Part shown: in pieces, positions 32,928 to 34,706 of the stretch
Layout: each line of letters begins with the position of its first letter
Numbering within the stretch: position 1 is the stretch's first letter
From: Caballeronia udeis
Lineage (GTDB): Bacteria; Pseudomonadota; Gammaproteobacteria; Burkholderiales; Burkholderiaceae
Assembly (NCBI RefSeq): GCF_001544555.2
Contig: NZ_FCOK02000094.1
Span: forward strand, 1 to 34,706
Direction: 5' to 3'
Length of the DNA: 34,706 nucleotides
The notes under the pieces: generated by a model
Seen by the model: the letters and a program-made list of their open reading frames with translations, nothing else
Told to the model about the DNA's origin: nothing
Database searches by the model: none
Position numbers and translations under genes: made by a program

Positions 32928-33491
32928 CTACTGGATGTCGATGTTGCGCACCGTGGACGCGGACGTCTCCGTCTTCGGCAGATTCAGCGTAAGCACGCCA
33001 TTGTCGAACCGCGCGTCAATATGCTCGACATCGACGCCGTCCGGCAGCGGTATGCGCCGCATAAATGCTCCATGCGCGCGTTCGAGCCGATAGCAACCGT
33101 CCTCCTCGGTACGCTGGTCTTGCTTCTTCTCGCCGCGGATGACTAACGCACCGGCTTCGACGGAGGTCTGGATGTCCTCCCGGCTCACGCCGGGCAGTTC
33201 GGCGGTGATACGCAGCGCTTTACCGTCGTCGACCACGTCGATGCGAGGCCGGAAGCGAGCAGGGCTGAAATCCCCGAACCACCGATCCCGTTCGTTGAAA
33301 AATGGTTCCTGAAACAAGTCGCTCATTGCACGCCACGGGTCGTTCAGAAAACGGCGAGGTAGCTCCGGCCACTCGAGAAACTCATGTTTTCCACCGGCAG
33401 AATCCGCTGACTGCGACGCTGGGCTTTCCTGGCTCGTCCTGCGCAAGAACTTGAACGGATTCCAGTTCCTGAGTTCCGGGTTCATGATCAA
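32928..33491 (-). CDS. Hsp20/alpha-crystallin small heat-shock protein
   Basis: The 187-residue protein starts at the ATG at 33491, with AAAGGAG 7 bases upstream (a second ATG at 33485 is less well placed). After an N-terminal arm of about 75 residues with FLNDPWRAMSDLF comes the alpha-crystallin domain (about 80-180): RPRIDVVDDGKALRITAELPGV, the GALVIRGEKK strand, YRLERAHGAFMRRIPLP and ARFDNGVLTLNLPK, the family signature. It is longer than typical IbpA types, closer to the class found beside other chaperone genes. It prevents aggregation of unfolded proteins. It is divergent from dnaK, so the two are probably induced together. Confidence 0.93.
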   Translation of the reverse strand: MIMNPELRNWNPFKFLRRTSQESPASQSADSAGGKHEFLEWPELPRRFLNDPWRAMSDLFQEPFFNERDRWFGDFSPARFRPRIDVVDDGKALRITAELPGVSREDIQTSVEAGALVIRGEKKQDQRTEEDGCYRLERAHGAFMRRIPLPDGVDVEHIDARFDNGVLTLNLPKTETSASTVRNIDIQ

Positions 33492-33855
33492 TCTCCTTTA
33501 TCGCTATCCGCACGATTGCTCCATACTTGAGAAGTCGTATGGATGGCGAAGCAAGCTTATTGGACACGCGACTGCCTGAGCGAAATCAAAGATAGGCGCT
33601 GTCACAGGAAATTCAAGAGCGCATCTGCTTCGTCGCGGCTTCGTGAAAACAAGGCTTCGTCGTGGGTGCTCGCACCAAATTTCGAACGAACGTTCTTGCT
33701 AATGGGCGAACTCCTCTTTCAGGAGATTTCCCGGCTCCGGACCGGGCGAGATCCCGATGCTTGGGGATATATTGTTTTTTGATGCTGAGAGCGGCGCAAA
33801 CCCGCTGATTTGACGTACGAGGCTAAATTTTCTGCAGTGGCTGGAGGTAATGAAA
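33492..33855. promoter_or_regulatory. Divergent hsp20-dnaK control region
   Basis: The 364 bp hold no convincing gene. A 7-bp inverted repeat, TCCATAC (33520-33526) and GTATGGA (33537-33543), lies about 30-50 bp before hsp20, in its probable leader. I looked for a sigma-32 promoter and a CIRCE element and found neither with confidence. The plus-strand frame 33543-33782 has no clear ribosome site. Confidence 0.5.
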
Positions 33856-34706
33856 ATGAGCAAAATCATCGGTATCGATCTGGGCACGACAAACTCGTGC
33901 GTCGCGATCATGGAAGGTGACGTCGTTAAAGTGATCGAGAATGCGGAAGGTGCGCGCACCACACCGTCGGTCGTTGCTTATGTGGACGACAACGAAGTCC
34001 TCGTCGGCGCGCCGGCGAAGCGGCAGTCGGTGACGAACCCGAGGAACACGCTGTACGCAGTCAAACGCTTGATTGGCCGCCGTTTTGACGAAAAAGAAGT
34101 GCAGAAGGACATCGGCCTGATGCCTTACAAGATCGTGCGCGCCGATAACGGCGACGCCTGGGTCGAAGCCCGCGATCAAAAACTGGCGCCGCCGCAAATT
34201 TCGGCTGAAGTGCTGCGCAAGATGAAGAAGACCGCTGAAGACTATCTTGGCGAGGAGGTGACGGATGCCGTGATTACGGTTCCGGCCTACTTCAACGACA
34301 GCCAGCGTCAGGCGACGAAAGACGCGGGCCGAATCGCCGGTCTGGAAGTGAAGCGGATCATCAACGAACCGACCGCGGCCGCGCTTGCGTTCGGCCTGGA
34401 CAAAGCTGGAAAACGCGACCGTAAAGTTGCCGTATATGACCTGGGTGGCGGCACATTCGATATTTCGATCATCGAAATCGCGGACGTGGACGGGGAGAAG
34501 CAGTTCGAAGTGCGGTCCACGAACGGCGACACGTTCCTTGGCGGCGAAGATTTTGACCAGCGCATCATTGACTACATCATCTCCGAGTTCAGGAAGGATC
34601 AAGGCGTTGACCTGAGCAAGGACGTGCTTGCGCTGCAACGCCTGAAAGAAGCGGCTGAAAAGGCGAAGATCGAGTTGTCGTCTGCTGCTCAGACCGAAAT
34701 CAACCT
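33856..34706 (+). CDS. dnaK: DnaK/Hsp70 chaperone, 5' part (runs off window)
   Basis: The first 283 codons are present; the gene is cut by the window end. GGAGG lies 8 bases before the ATG at 33856 (a second in-frame ATG at 33850 is too close to it). The nucleotide-binding domain is almost complete: IGIDLGTTNSCVAIMEG, VITVPAYFNDSQRQATKDAG, INEPTAAALAFGLDK, YDLGGGTFDISIIEI, and GGEDFDQRIIDYI. Identity as DnaK is firm. The gene is divergent from hsp20 and has no grpE before it, unlike the usual grpE-dnaK-dnaJ order, so it may be a second DnaK copy. Confidence 0.93.
   Translation, partial: MSKIIGIDLGTTNSCVAIMEGDVVKVIENAEGARTTPSVVAYVDDNEVLVGAPAKRQSVTNPRNTLYAVKRLIGRRFDEKEVQKDIGLMPYKIVRADNGDAWVEARDQKLAPPQISAEVLRKMKKTAEDYLGEEVTDAVITVPAYFNDSQRQATKDAGRIAGLEVKRIINEPTAAALAFGLDKAGKRDRKVAVYDLGGGTFDISIIEIADVDGEKQFEVRSTNGDTFLGGEDFDQRIIDYIISEFRKDQGVDLSKDVLALQRLKEAAEKAKIELSSAAQTEIN

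Noticed and set aside
32564..32992. 142-codon plus-strand open frame
   Set aside because: Arginine-rich random-looking composition, overlaps the end of hsp20, no ribosome site.
33543..33782. 79-codon plus-strand open frame before dnaK
   Set aside because: No recognisable domain or ribosome site; most likely part of the hsp20-dnaK control region.
33492..33855. CIRCE element or sigma-32 promoter
   Set aside because: No TTAGCACTC/GAGTGCTAA pair and no convincing CTTGAA plus CCCATNT pair could be found on either strand.

Overview
The window reads as chromosomal DNA of a Burkholderiaceae bacterium, most likely Burkholderia, Paraburkholderia or Caballeronia. Reasons are the high GC content, a Burkholderia-type trimeric porin, a DUF4148 small secreted protein, a PhaZ-type intracellular polyhydroxybutyrate depolymerase and the family style of the regulators. 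All assignments come from reading the sequence; no database search was possible.

Layout. (1) 0.2-6.5 kb: an orphan LysR regulator, then a TetR repressor divergent from a three-gene tripartite efflux operon (HlyD/EmrA-type adaptor, EmrB-type DHA2 pump, NodT-type outer-membrane lipoprotein), with a palindromic operator between them. (2) 6.7-8.6 kb: an orphan GspG-like pseudopilin with changed N-terminal key residues and a 7-bp tandem repeat at its 3' end, a long gene-poor gap, and a Crp/Fnr-type regulator. (3) 8.7-22.3 kb: the most unusual part, a catabolic island. Eleven tightly packed minus-strand genes encode a Rieske oxygenase alpha subunit, a small unknown protein, two cupins, a FAD ferredoxin reductase, a SnoaL/NTF2-like protein, a PyrK-like and a PyrD-like protein (the two subunits of class 1B dihydroorotate dehydrogenase), a Rieske ferredoxin, an asparaginase-fold amidohydrolase and an EthD/Dabb protein. 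A TetR gene, an AAHS-like MFS transporter, a maleate isomerase/Asp-Glu racemase-family enzyme, a porin and a zeta-class GST read on the plus strand. (4) 22.7-24.5 kb: intracellular PHB depolymerase and a DUF4148 protein. (5) 24.8-28.5 kb: a CUT2-type sugar ABC transporter (ATPase, permease, binding protein) with a triple 50-bp hairpin repeat inside the operon and a decayed IclR regulator upstream. (6) 28.6-34.7 kb: a 1024-residue bifunctional penicillin-binding protein, a small secreted protein, an Hsp20 chaperone, and a DnaK gene running off the end of the window.

How the island may work (inference): substrate enters through the porin and MFS transporter. NADH electrons pass through the FAD reductase and Rieske ferredoxin to the oxygenase. 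The PyrDK-like pair carries out a second redox step on a non-orotate substrate. The asparaginase-like enzyme opens an amide or imide, and the isomerase-family enzyme and GST handle an unsaturated acid product. Two near-identical copies of a 23-bp site (20 of 23 positions the same), one over the Rieske operon promoter and one before the transporter gene, indicate joint control, most simply by the TetR protein encoded between them. The substrate is unknown. I know of no described pathway that combines a three-component Rieske oxygenase with PyrDK-like and asparaginase-like enzymes.
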